Shown here one piece after another: positions 9,848-18,575 of a DNA stretch of 64,000 nt. Position numbers and translations under genes: made by a program. The stretch spans positions 2,046,001 to 2,110,000 of the forward strand of contig NZ_PDCM01000002.1 of NCBI RefSeq assembly GCF_008634025.1, read 5' to 3'. Origin of the DNA: Streptomyces albofaciens JCM 4342. Its GTDB lineage: Bacteria; Actinomycetota; Actinomycetes; Streptomycetales; Streptomycetaceae. Under the pieces are notes generated by a model, which saw nothing but the letters and a program-made list of their open reading frames with translations, did not search any database and was not told where the DNA came from. Numbering within the stretch: the stretch's first letter is position 1; every line of letters starts with the position of its first letter.

Positions 9848-11377
9848 ATGGCAGACGATTACCTCGTACGCATCGGCAAGCTCATCCGCGACGCGCGCCA
9901 GCACCGGGGCTGGACGCAAACGCAGCTCGCGGAGGCTCTGGGCACCAGCCAGAGCGCGGTCAACCGCATCGAACGCGGCAACCAGAACATCAGCCTTGAG
10001 ATGATCGCGCGGATCGGCGAGGCGCTGGACAGTGAAATCGTCTCGCTCGGGTACGCGGGTCCCATGCATCTGCGCGTCGTCGGCGGCCGCCGCCTCTCCG
10101 GCAGCATCGACGTCAAGACGAGCAAGAACGCGTGCGTGGCCCTGCTGTGCGCCACGCTCCTCAACGCGGGCCGCACCACGCTGCGCCGGGTGGCCCGCAT
10201 CGAGGAGGTCTACCGGATCCTGGAGGTGCTGGGCAGCATCGGCGTCCGCACCCGCTGGATCAACGACGGCAACGACCTGGAAATCGTGCCGCCGGCCGAA
10301 CTGGACCTGGACGCCATGGACACGGAGGCGGCCCGCCGCACCCGCAGCGTCATCATGTTCCTCGGTCCGCTGCTGCACCGCATGGACCACTTCAAGATCC
10401 CGTACGCGGGCGGCTGCGACCTCGGCACCCGTACGGTCACGCCGCACATGACGGCGCTGCGCCACTTCGGCCTGGAGATCACCGCGACGGAGGGCACGTA
10501 CCACGCCGAGGTGGACCGCTCCGTCGCCCCCAAGCGCGCGATCGTCCTGACCGAGCGCGGCGACACCGTCACCGAGAACGCGCTGCTCGCCGCGGCCCGC
10601 CACGACGGCGTCACCGTCATCCGCAACGCCTCCTCCAACTACATGGTCCAGGACCTGTGCTTCTTCCTGGAGGAGCTGGGCGTACGGGTCGAGGGCGTCG
10701 GCACCACCACGCTGACCGTGCACGGCGTCGCGCACATCGACCGCGACGTGGACTACGCGCCGTCCGAGGACCCCGTCGAGGCGATGAGCCTGCTGGCGGC
10801 CGCCGTGGTCACCGAGTCCGAACTGACCATCCGCCGCGTCCCGGTGGAGTTCCTGGAGATCGAACTGGCCGTCCTGGAGGAGATGGGCCTCAACCACGAG
10901 CGCAGCCCGGAGTACGCCGCCGACAACGGCCGCACCCGCCTCATCGACCTGACGGTCCGTCCGTCCAAGCTCCAGGCTCCCCTGGACAAGATCCACCCCA
11001 TGCCGTTCCCCGGCCTGAACATCGACAACGTCCCGTTCTTCGCCGCCATCGCGGCCAGCGCTCAAGGCCAGACCCTCATCCACGACTGGGTCTACGACAA
11101 CCGCGCCATCTACCTCACCGACCTCAACCGCCTCGGCGCCCAGGTCAAACTCCTCGACCCGCACCGCGTACTGATCGACGGCCCGACCCGCTGGCGCGCA
11201 GCAGAAATGATGTGCCCCCCGGCCCTGCGCCCCGCGGTGGTCATCCTGCTGGCGATGATGGCGGCGGAGGGGACGTCGGTGCTGCGCAATGTGTATGTCA
11301 TCAACCGGGGTTATGAGGATCTGGCGGAGCGGTTGAATTCTGTGGGGGCGCAGATCGAGATCTTTCGGGATATCTGA
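9848..11377 (+). CDS. murA2: UDP-GlcNAc 1-carboxyvinyltransferase-like protein with N-terminal Xre HTH
   Basis: A 509-residue fusion. Residues 5-63 are a Cro/C1-type HTH (GWTQTQLAEALGTSQSAVNR). Residues ~72-509 are a full EPT/MurA domain, the enzyme transferring enolpyruvate to UDP-GlcNAc in peptidoglycan synthesis. Catalytic residues are conserved: K93-N94 (KNA motif), the PEP-binding Cys as C190 in AGGCDLGTR, R195 and the general-base Asp as D393 in NIDNVPFF. It lacks a membrane or signal segment. This two-domain form beside aconitase is, from memory, a conserved Streptomyces arrangement for the second MurA. Whether the HTH regulates wall genes, and whether the enzyme is fully active, is unknown. 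Confidence 0.88.
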   Translation: MADDYLVRIGKLIRDARQHRGWTQTQLAEALGTSQSAVNRIERGNQNISLEMIARIGEALDSEIVSLGYAGPMHLRVVGGRRLSGSIDVKTSKNACVALLCATLLNAGRTTLRRVARIEEVYRILEVLGSIGVRTRWINDGNDLEIVPPAELDLDAMDTEAARRTRSVIMFLGPLLHRMDHFKIPYAGGCDLGTRTVTPHMTALRHFGLEITATEGTYHAEVDRSVAPKRAIVLTERGDTVTENALLAAARHDGVTVIRNASSNYMVQDLCFFLEELGVRVEGVGTTTLTVHGVAHIDRDVDYAPSEDPVEAMSLLAAAVVTESELTIRRVPVEFLEIELAVLEEMGLNHERSPEYAADNGRTRLIDLTVRPSKLQAPLDKIHPMPFPGLNIDNVPFFAAIAASAQGQTLIHDWVYDNRAIYLTDLNRLGAQVKLLDPHRVLIDGPTRWRAAEMMCPPALRPAVVILLAMMAAEGTSVLRNVYVINRGYEDLAERLNSVGAQIEIFRDI

Positions 11378-11413
11378 CCGGAGGGCCGGGGGCGGCGGAT
11401 GAGGCCCCGGAAC

Positions 11414-11449
11414 CCCGGACCTTTGGGCCACTGGTCCCGGAGGTCCGGG
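11414..11449 (+). terminator. Hairpin after the HTH-MurA gene
   Basis: CCCGGACCT (11414-11422) and AGGTCCGGG (11441-11449) form a perfect 9-bp stem with an 18-base loop, 37 bases after the stop. Confidence 0.55.
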
Positions 11450-11535
11450 CTTCCACGGGCTGCCGAGCGGCCGACTCCGAAGCGATATGTCATGCCGGTT
11501 GATACCGGGGCACAAACCGGATCATCCTTGGCCCC

Positions 11536-13455
11536 ATGAGGCTTTCCACCACCGGTTTCGACATACCCGCCACGGGCGGCTACGCCCACGACTGGGCCCT
11601 GGTCGACGTCGAGACCTCCGGTCTCATTGCCAGGCGGGACCGGGTGCTGTCCATCGCGGTGGTGACCGTCGGGCCGGACGGCGAGCGGACCGGAGAGTTC
11701 ACGACGCTGCTCGACCCCGGGTGCGATCCGGGCCCGGTACACGTCCACGGGCTGACCGCCGAACGGCTGCGAGGGGCACCGACCTTCGACCAGGTCGCCG
11801 GGAAGATCGCGGAATTGCTCCAGGGCCGGGTGTTCGTGGCCCACAACGCCCAGTTCGACTACGACTTCCTGGCTCATGAGTTCGCCCGCGTGCGCATGTC
11901 GCTGCCGGTGTCACAGCGCCTCTGCACGCTGGCCCTCAACCGTCAGGTGGATCCGCCGACCGACGACATGAAGCTCGGCACCCTCGCCGCCCACTACGGC
12001 ATACCGCAACAGCGCGCGCACGATGCGCTGGACGACACCCGTGTGCTGGCCGGCGTTCTGCGGGCATCGCTGCGGGACGCGGCGCGGCTCGGCCTGCCGT
12101 TGCCGCTCGTCCCCTGCCCGCCACGACAGGACCCGTCGTTCTCGCCGCAGCCACCCAAGACTCCCTGCGCGTACAGCAACCCGGGGCGCCTGGTTCGGGG
12201 TGGGCCGCTCCGGCAGGGGATGAAGATCGCCATTACCGGTTCGACGGCTGCCTCTCGCGCCGAACTGGTCGCTCGGGGCGTCTCCGCCGGACTGAACATG
12301 ATGAAGTCCGTCAGCCGGCACACCAGCGCTCTCGTGAGCAATGAGCCCGCGTCCGTATCGGCAAAGGCCCGGCGGGCGGTCGCCGAAGGGGTGCCGGTCA
12401 TCGACGAGCAGACGTTCCTTCGCCTGCTGGCCGACGTACGGCCCGGGAGGTCCCACGAGGGAGTGGTCACCGCCGTCGTGTCGGAGGCGCGTCCGGGACG
12501 GACCGAGGTCCCGGAGGCGGCGGGTCCGGGTGCCGCGGTCGCGCCCGGCCCCGGGCCAGGCCTCGTACCGGAGGTGCCGTGCCCTCCCGCGGCTTCCCTC
12601 GGAGCGCCCGTTCCCGCCTCACTTCGGCCCGTCCGTTCTGCCGGTACGCCGGGCAAGCCGCTGGCAGGGCGACGGGTACTGGTGCTCAGCGGTACGCACG
12701 CCGTCGCCGTGGCGGCCCGTACACGCGTCGTCGAACTGGGCGGGTCCGCGGCGGTCAATCTCTCAGCGAGCGTCACGGATGTCCTGCTGCTCCCCGGCGG
12801 TGAGCAGGATCGGCGTATGCGCCGCATCACCGCTCTTGAGCTCCCGGTGCGCGACGAGCGCTGGCTCGCCGCGCCGGCGGCCACCGCGCAGGCCGCGGCG
12901 GCCGGCCGACCGCACGAGCCACAGGTCCTGCCGAGGGGCGGGGTCATCGACTTGCCCCGGCCGACCGGGACAGTCGCACCCGAGTGGCACGTCACCGCGG
13001 CCTGGGCGCCACAGGCCGACTGCGAGATCGATGTCGTCGCCTTTGTCCTCGACGAGGAGGAACAGGTCGACTGCGACGAGGATTTCGTCTTCTACGGCGC
13101 TCCGGAGAACCCGGCCGGGACCGTGCGCCTGCTCACCGGCGGCCCGGCCGAACAGAGCATCGCCATCGACCTCGGCTCCTTGCCGCCCGCCGCCCGCAAG
13201 ATCGTCGTCGCCGCGGCCATCGACGGCACTGCCACCTTCGGCGATGTCGGCGCCGTCCAGATCGGCGCCGCCCCTGGCAGCAGCGGGGCGCCACTCGCCA
13301 GGGCCACCCTGGACGCCGCCACGACGGAACGCACCATGCTCCTCGCCGAGGTCTACCGCAGGGGCCCCCTTTGGCGTCTGCGCGCGGTCGGCCAGGGATA
13401 CGACCACGGCCTCGGCACTCTCGCACGCGGGTACGGCGTCGACATCACGGACTGA
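11536..13455 (+). CDS. DEDDh exonuclease-BRCT-TerD fusion protein
   Basis: A 639-residue multidomain protein. Residues 18-180 are a DnaQ-like 3'-5' exonuclease with all DEDDh residues: D24 and E26 in DVETSG, D108 in HNAQFDYDF, and H162/D167 in HDALDDTRV. A BRCT-like unit follows (residues ~228-295, KIAITGSTAASRAELVARG), then a Pro/Ala-rich linker and a second degenerate BRCT-like unit (LAGRRVLVLSGTHAVAVAA). The last ~170 residues are a TerD domain with the acidic, calcium-binding-type segment DEEEQVDCDEDFVFY. TerD proteins belong to tellurite and phage-stress systems; fused to a nuclease, the protein is probably a DNA-damage or phage-response factor. It is convergent with the NERD helicase, 14 bp apart. 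Confidence 0.88.
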   Translation: MRLSTTGFDIPATGGYAHDWALVDVETSGLIARRDRVLSIAVVTVGPDGERTGEFTTLLDPGCDPGPVHVHGLTAERLRGAPTFDQVAGKIAELLQGRVFVAHNAQFDYDFLAHEFARVRMSLPVSQRLCTLALNRQVDPPTDDMKLGTLAAHYGIPQQRAHDALDDTRVLAGVLRASLRDAARLGLPLPLVPCPPRQDPSFSPQPPKTPCAYSNPGRLVRGGPLRQGMKIAITGSTAASRAELVARGVSAGLNMMKSVSRHTSALVSNEPASVSAKARRAVAEGVPVIDEQTFLRLLADVRPGRSHEGVVTAVVSEARPGRTEVPEAAGPGAAVAPGPGPGLVPEVPCPPAASLGAPVPASLRPVRSAGTPGKPLAGRRVLVLSGTHAVAVAARTRVVELGGSAAVNLSASVTDVLLLPGGEQDRRMRRITALELPVRDERWLAAPAATAQAAAAGRPHEPQVLPRGGVIDLPRPTGTVAPEWHVTAAWAPQADCEIDVVAFVLDEEEQVDCDEDFVFYGAPENPAGTVRLLTGGPAEQSIAIDLGSLPPAARKIVVAAAIDGTATFGDVGAVQIGAAPGSSGAPLARATLDAATTERTMLLAEVYRRGPLWRLRAVGQGYDHGLGTLARGYGVDITD

Positions 13456-13469
13456 GCCGCCCACCGCTC

Positions 13470-15560
13470 CTACTGGCTGACGCTCCCCAGCCACAGCATG
13501 TCCCGAGCCCGCGTCATGGCCACGAAGAGCTGGCTGCGGCGCAGTTCTTCCCGTTCCCGCGCCGTTTCGGGAATCGCCGTCGTGCCGGAACCGCCGGTAC
13601 ACGCCTCGTTCGACAGAGCAGCGTCGTGCTGGGGCAGGTATACGTACTTGAACTCAAGGCCCTTGGCTCGGCGGTAGGTACCGAGCTTCACGGAATCAAC
13701 GGCGCGGCCATCGTAATGTTCCAGCAGGCACACCGGGATGTCCGCCTGGACGAGCAGCCGCTGATAGTGGTCGATGGCCCGCATGGACGGGCACAGCACG
13801 GCGGCATCGGCTCGGTCGCCGTCACGCAGGGTGCGCAGGGCGCCCAGGAGTTCCTGGTCGTGTGTGTCCACGGTCGGTTTTGTCACGCGGACGACGCGTC
13901 CGTCGTGGTAAGTGAGGTCGACATCGCGGCGGCCAGGCGTACGCAGACCGTCGATATCCTCGAAAGAATCACCGGCCACGACCGTGAGCGCGGCGTCCAG
14001 AACCTCTTTGCCGTTGCGGTAGTTGGTCCTCAGCACCTGCCCGCGGTCACCGCGGATGTCGATGCCCGCCTCGGCGAGGCGGAATCCGCCTGGGTATACG
14101 GCCTGCTGGCCGTCACCGACCAGCAGCAGCCCGTTGGGTGCGTCGCCGACGAGAGCGTGCAGGAGGCGGACGCCGACAAGGGTGAGGTCCTGGACCTCGT
14201 CCACGATGACGGCCGCGTACGGGGACCGGTCCGCGTGACGCGTCGCCTCTGCCAAAGCGAGGGAAAGCACGTCGTTGAAATCGTGCACACCACGCTCGAC
14301 GCGCCGCGACTCGTACGCCTCGTACAGCTTCCACACCGCCTGCCGGTGCGCCCTGCGCAGGTTCGTCCGTCGCCGGCGCCGGGGCACGCTCGCGTATTCC
14401 TCGAAGGTGGTGACCCCACGTCCCTTGATGACGTGGTCGATCTCCTCACGCCAGTATCCCGGCCGCGGATCGATCTCGGCCAGGTGACTGCCGCGCCCAA
14501 CGTGCTTCCAGGCGAGACTGAAGGCGGTTTCGGCCTTGTCCCCGTGCAGCCGTACGGAGACGCCGCGCGCGTGCAGGAATTCCTGCGCCCAGGAATGCAG
14601 ACTGCGGAAATCCACCCGGTTCGCGACTTCCGGGGACATGGCCTTGAGAAAGGTGCCTTGCACGCGGGGCAGGTTGTTGGCGAACGTGACATACAGGATT
14701 CGGCCGTCGGTGCGCTTCGCCAAGTGGACCGCGCGATGCAGCCCGACCACCGTCTTGCCCGTGCCCGCCGGGCCGCTGATGCGTGCCGGGCCCGACCAGT
14801 TGCGGCGCACCAATGCGACCTGGTCGGGGTGCAGGAAGGTCATCCACCGCTCGATCGGGGCCCGCAGCGCCTCTTCCAGCGCCGCGTTGCGCAGACTTTC
14901 GATGTCCAACAACCCGTCGGGCATGGCCTGTTGCAGCGTGTCGGGCTTCGGCGGCGCCTGATGTGTGACCGCCGATCCTTCGTAGTCGGGGAAGACCCGT
15001 TCCAGGTGGTCGGCCATCGCACGGACCGACTCCGTCCGCAGCCTGCGGCACTGCGACAGCAGCGCCGGGCCGACCTCGTGTTCGCCCAGCAGCCGGATGC
15101 GGCCGAGGGCGGTGTCGACCCGTTGCCCCGCGAAGACCATGAGCGGCTGCACCGCCACGGGGGACATGCCCAGCGACGCGACCGCGCCTTCAGCGGCTTT
15201 CGTCACCGCGAGCAGCTTTGCCGCGTGCGCGTCCCGCCACTCGCCTCCGGCCCGGAGCCGTCCGTCCGACACCTCGGGAGCAGAGCGCCAGTTCTTCACG
15301 TCGATGACGAAGACACCACCGGGGCCCACCAGCAACATGTCCACATTGGCAGTGCGGGTCCCCGGCCATCGCCGGTCCACGAGCAGGCGCCACCCGCGCT
15401 CCGTCAGCACCAGCAGTTGTGCCGCGATCCGCCGTTCACCCTCGCTCGCCGCTTCCCATCGGCTTGCCTGCCGGCGCGCGGACTGCCACTGCTCCCGCAG
15501 CAGCCGTTCCTGCCGCCGCGCCTCTTGCGCCCTCCGCGAAGCCGATCCGCCTGCCGCCAT
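13470..15560 (-). CDS. NERD-domain UvrD/Rep-like superfamily 1 helicase
   Basis: A 696-residue protein. After a basic coiled N-terminus, residues ~40-150 form a NERD nuclease-related domain with E42, D74 (NVDMLLV) and the DVK triad at 87-89. The helicase core starts near 245: Walker A GPAGTGKT at 263-270, Walker B VIVDEVQDL, the GDGQQAVY motif, and the C-terminal motifs YRRAKGLEFKYVYLP and FVAMTRARDMLWLG. It should unwind DNA and may also cut it. Pairing with the exonuclease-BRCT-TerD gene on the opposite strand suggests a DNA repair or anti-phage module, though convergent orientation means no shared operon. Confidence 0.9.
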   Translation of the reverse strand: MAAGGSASRRAQEARRQERLLREQWQSARRQASRWEAASEGERRIAAQLLVLTERGWRLLVDRRWPGTRTANVDMLLVGPGGVFVIDVKNWRSAPEVSDGRLRAGGEWRDAHAAKLLAVTKAAEGAVASLGMSPVAVQPLMVFAGQRVDTALGRIRLLGEHEVGPALLSQCRRLRTESVRAMADHLERVFPDYEGSAVTHQAPPKPDTLQQAMPDGLLDIESLRNAALEEALRAPIERWMTFLHPDQVALVRRNWSGPARISGPAGTGKTVVGLHRAVHLAKRTDGRILYVTFANNLPRVQGTFLKAMSPEVANRVDFRSLHSWAQEFLHARGVSVRLHGDKAETAFSLAWKHVGRGSHLAEIDPRPGYWREEIDHVIKGRGVTTFEEYASVPRRRRRTNLRRAHRQAVWKLYEAYESRRVERGVHDFNDVLSLALAEATRHADRSPYAAVIVDEVQDLTLVGVRLLHALVGDAPNGLLLVGDGQQAVYPGGFRLAEAGIDIRGDRGQVLRTNYRNGKEVLDAALTVVAGDSFEDIDGLRTPGRRDVDLTYHDGRVVRVTKPTVDTHDQELLGALRTLRDGDRADAAVLCPSMRAIDHYQRLLVQADIPVCLLEHYDGRAVDSVKLGTYRRAKGLEFKYVYLPQHDAALSNEACTGGSGTTAIPETAREREELRRSQLFVAMTRARDMLWLGSVSQ

Positions 15561-15652
15561 GCCCAGCCCCCCTCGTACGCGGTGCAGCGATCATAGGGCG
15601 GGCCATTGTCGGAACGGCAGGGTGCGCAACGGCCCCGGGAACCCGGACTCGG

Positions 15653-16150
15653 TCACCGAATCAAGGAGAACAGTGCGTACAGTTCGTCCGCCGTACGCGC
15701 CCCGGCCAGCAAGTGACGGAAGCCCGGGTGTGCGGTGTGGCGCGCGAGAATCGAATACGCCTGGATGGAACCGGTGTCTTTGAGTTTGTATGGGGCGGTG
15801 AGGACGAAGACATCGCGAACCGGGCGGTTGTCGGCGCCGCGCCAGGTGAGTTCCGGTGTGATGCGTGCGAAGGCGGCTGCCGGAGTGTTGACCGTGCGGG
15901 TGCGGGCGGTCAAGAGGGCGATGCCGTGGAAGCCGTGGGGGGTGTGGGCCAGGCGGGTGTGCAGTGCGCGAGTGAAGGTGTGAGGGTTGGAGATGGTTCC
16001 CGCGGCGTGAAGGTCTCGTGTGAGGGATCGCAGGAGTTCGTGGGTGGTGGTGGCCCGGGCGTGGGGGTGAATGCGTTGTTCGGGTAAGTAGTCGGCGAGG
16101 GCTGCGCGGATTCGGGGTGGGGCTTGAGGGCGGGTTCGGGAGCGGGTCAT
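15653..16150 (-). CDS. Degenerate PTS fructose-type EIIA-like protein (contains a TTA codon)
   Basis: A 165-residue protein matching the type-2 PTS EIIA fold along its length: SNPHTFTRAL, then GFHGIALLTARTRTV, RPVRDVFVLTAP and HPGFRHLLAGARTADELY. In true EIIA proteins the centre reads IPH with the phosphorylated His; here the aligned positions are L-T, with Thr at residue 81, so phosphotransfer is not expected. Leu-22 is encoded by TTA (16085-16087), making translation dependent on the bldA tRNA. The ATG overlaps the stop of the MFS gene (ATGA). A regulatory or scaffold role coupled to the transporter is inference; EIIA family membership is moderately secure. Confidence 0.75.
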   Translation of the reverse strand: MTRSRTRPQAPPRIRAALADYLPEQRIHPHARATTTHELLRSLTRDLHAAGTISNPHTFTRALHTRLAHTPHGFHGIALLTARTRTVNTPAAAFARITPELTWRGADNRPVRDVFVLTAPYKLKDTGSIQAYSILARHTAHPGFRHLLAGARTADELYALFSLIR

Positions 16151-17481
16151 GCTTCGGCCCGCGCGGGTTCGGGCCGGGTGGTCTTCCTGTGGGCCGGGCG
16201 GAGGATTCCTGCGGAGACGGCTGCCGCTACGCAGAAAGCCACGGGGAGGAAGAAGGTGAGATTCAGGGGGACCAGGTGTGTGAGCGGGCCGATGATGGCG
16301 GGGCCCGCCAGCATTCCCACGTAGCCGAGGCCCGCCACCTTGGAGACGTTTGCCCCGGACGATTCCGGGTCCACATTTCCGGCCGCGGTGAAGAACTGCG
16401 GAATACAGCCGGACAGGCCGATTCCGAAGACGGTCCAGCCGAAGAGGGCCAGTGGCACCCACGGGGAGAGCGACGCGACCGTGAGGCCCAGGGCCCCGAA
16501 GGCCGCGCCGTACCGGACCACGAAGACCCGGCCGAAACGCCCCACCACGCGGTCGGTGACGAAACGGCCGACGGTCATGGCGGTGGCGAAGCCGCCGTAC
16601 GCCAGGGCGGCCGTCGCGGCGGGTGCGTCCAGGACGTCCTTGAGGTGGAGCACACTCCAGTCGTTCGCCACGCCTTCGCACAGCATGAGCAGCAGGGCGA
16701 GTACGCCCAGTGCCCAGACCTGGGAGGGGGTGCGGCGTTTGGGCGCCGGCGCCTTGGGCGGAGACGGGGGCGGAGACGGGGTGGAGTCGGTCTGTCGCGG
16801 GGGCGTCGTGGCCGGTGAGGGGCGTTCGGGGGGCAGCATGCCGGGGACCAGGGCGAAGGTGATCAGTACGCCGGTCACCGCGACGGCGGTGAGGGTGGTG
16901 GCGGGCCGCCAGTCCCAGCTGAGGGTGCGGGCCCCGATGAGCGACGCGATGACGCCGCCGACCGAGAACACCGCGTGGAAGGCCGACATCACCGGACGGC
17001 CGTAACCGCGCTCGACCTGAACAGCCTGGGTGTTCATGCTGACGTCCAGGCAGCCGTTGCCGAAGCCGAGGGCGAGCAGGGCCGCCGCGAGGGCCCAGGG
17101 CGAGGCCGCCAGGCCCGGGAGGACGACCGTGGCGCTGCACAGTGCGCCGCCGGCCAGCACGATGTTCCGGCTGCCGAAACGATCGGCCAGCGCCCCGCAG
17201 ACCTGCATGCCCGTGAAGGCACCGCCGCCCAGGAACAGCAGCAGCCAGCCCAGTACGGCATGGGTGATGCCGACCTGGTGCTCGATCGCGGGGATGTGCA
17301 CGATCCACATCCCCATCACGAAGCCGTTGAGCGCGAAGGCCAGGAAGGTGCAGACACGCGCCGTGCGCAGGCGCCGGGACGGCGGTGGCACGGGGACAGG
17401 TGCGCAGGAGGACCCGGCGGGCGCTCCGCCGCCGGGCCTTCCGCCGGGGGACCCAGTGGCTGGGGCAGTCGATTCACTCAT
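16147..17481 (-). CDS. MFS transporter
   Basis: A 444-residue major facilitator with about 12 helices and a central cytoplasmic Pro/Ser/Thr-rich loop (near residues 215-245). Conserved loop motifs include GALADRFGSRN between helices 2 and 3, and DRVVGRFGR in the second half. It resembles the YbjJ-type sugar or drug MFS group, with the GNGCLDVSMNTQAV segment characteristic of that group. The start at 17481 (MSESTAPATG) follows family length; a further upstream reading frame is not needed. It is translationally coupled to the EIIA-like gene, which suggests uptake regulated by a PTS-like partner. Substrate unknown. Confidence 0.88.
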   Translation of the reverse strand: MSESTAPATGSPGGRPGGGAPAGSSCAPVPVPPPSRRLRTARVCTFLAFALNGFVMGMWIVHIPAIEHQVGITHAVLGWLLLFLGGGAFTGMQVCGALADRFGSRNIVLAGGALCSATVVLPGLAASPWALAAALLALGFGNGCLDVSMNTQAVQVERGYGRPVMSAFHAVFSVGGVIASLIGARTLSWDWRPATTLTAVAVTGVLITFALVPGMLPPERPSPATTPPRQTDSTPSPPPSPPKAPAPKRRTPSQVWALGVLALLLMLCEGVANDWSVLHLKDVLDAPAATAALAYGGFATAMTVGRFVTDRVVGRFGRVFVVRYGAAFGALGLTVASLSPWVPLALFGWTVFGIGLSGCIPQFFTAAGNVDPESSGANVSKVAGLGYVGMLAGPAIIGPLTHLVPLNLTFFLPVAFCVAAAVSAGILRPAHRKTTRPEPARAEA

Positions 17482-17606
17482 CACGGGTGACCGTAACGCA
17501 CATGAAGTTTGTGCGAAAGGGTGATGAGTGGTTTTTCGACAGGCGCCCAGGCGGAGGTTAGGCGGGCTTCCGCGCGCTGCCGCCAGGGGCGAGGGAGGGC
17601 GACGCG

Positions 17607-18365
17607 TCACACGTGGACGATGTTCACCCCTGCCGCGCGCATGTCCTCGACCATCGGCGTGCCCTGGGCCGCGTCGGTCACCACCACGTCGATCTGCTCG
17701 ACCGAGCAGATGCGGCCGAGCGCCACTCGCCCCAGCTTCTCGGCGGTGGCCACCAGGATGATGCGCCGCGCCGCCCGCGCGGCCACCCGCTTCACATGGA
17801 CGTCGTCCAGGTCGTAGGCGGTCACCCCGCTCGCCACGTCCACGCCGCAGCACCCGAGGACGAAGGTGTCGTACCGCAGGTCCTCGAAGGTGCGCAGCGC
17901 CGTCTCCCCGTAGAAGGACAGCTCACCGGGGCGGACCTGGCCGCCGGGGAGCAGCAGGCGGATGCCCTCCTGTTCGGCGAGCGGCATCGTCGCGTGCAGG
18001 GACAGCGGGGTGACGGTCAGCCGGCGGCCCGCCATGGCGTGCGCGACGGCGACGGCGGTGGTGCCGGTGTCCAGGGCGACGGTCTCCCCTTCGTTGAGCA
18101 TCCGCACCACCACGTCGGCCAGCTTCGCCTTGGCCTCGCCGCCGACCATGGCACGTACCGCGTACGGCGGTTCCACCCCGCTGAGCAGCGCGCTGACCGC
18201 GCCGCCGTGCACCCGGCGCAGGGCACCCCGGGACTCCAGGAGTTCCAGGTCCCGGCGGATGGTCATCTCCGACGTCTTGGTGGAGCGGGCGAGTTCGGCC
18301 ACGGAGGCCCGGTTGCGTTCGGCCAGCAGGGCCAGGATGAACCGGTGGCGTTCGGAGACATTCAT
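17607..18365 (-). CDS. DeoR-family transcriptional regulator
   Basis: A 252-residue DeoR/GlpR-type repressor. The N-terminal winged HTH is SERHRFILALLAERNRASVAELARS, then SEMTIRRDLELLE. The C-terminal sugar-phosphate-sensing isomerase-like domain carries ALDTGTTA, LLLPGGQVRPGELSFYG and VATAEKLGR. The ATG at 18365 gives the canonical DeoR N-terminus; a longer frame to 18458 exists but adds non-family sequence. It is divergent from the HAD phosphatase, and the operator-like repeats lie between them. The MFS gene is downstream on the same strand after 125 bp, so all four genes may form a sugar-phosphate regulon. Confidence 0.94.
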   Translation of the reverse strand: MNVSERHRFILALLAERNRASVAELARSTKTSEMTIRRDLELLESRGALRRVHGGAVSALLSGVEPPYAVRAMVGGEAKAKLADVVVRMLNEGETVALDTGTTAVAVAHAMAGRRLTVTPLSLHATMPLAEQEGIRLLLPGGQVRPGELSFYGETALRTFEDLRYDTFVLGCCGVDVASGVTAYDLDDVHVKRVAARAARRIILVATAEKLGRVALGRICSVEQIDVVVTDAAQGTPMVEDMRAAGVNIVHV

Positions 18366-18451
18366 GCCGCTGATGTAGCACACCAACACATCGGGTGCGA
18401 CTTTCCGCCCGTCCGCCCGTAGGACTCGGAGGCTTGAGGAGGGAGCGGCCG

Positions 18452-18499
18452 TTGACACCCACCCGTTTCGAGTGTGTACTCACACATCTACCGTGTGAG
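18452..18499 (+). promoter_or_regulatory. Promoter with DeoR-type operator repeats
   Basis: A consensus -35 (TTGACA, 18452-18457) and a -10-like TGTACT (18475-18480) are 17 bases apart and read toward the HAD gene. Two inverted repeats overlap the -10 and start site: GTGTG-TACT-CACAC (18472-18485) and CTCACAC-N7-GTGTGAG (18479-18499). This is the expected place for DeoR repression. Confidence 0.7.
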
Positions 18500-18575
18500 A
18501 AAAGGTCGTCGCACGGGCCGGGCGAGCGGAGCGCGGCTCGCCGCCGCCCGGAGCGGATTCCTTCGAGGTGATGTC

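Noticed and set aside
13900..13920. Apparent TTA codon in the NERD helicase gene
   Set aside because: The triplet is out of frame (ACT TAC). The only in-frame TTA codons found by eye are in the aminotransferase and the EIIA-like genes.
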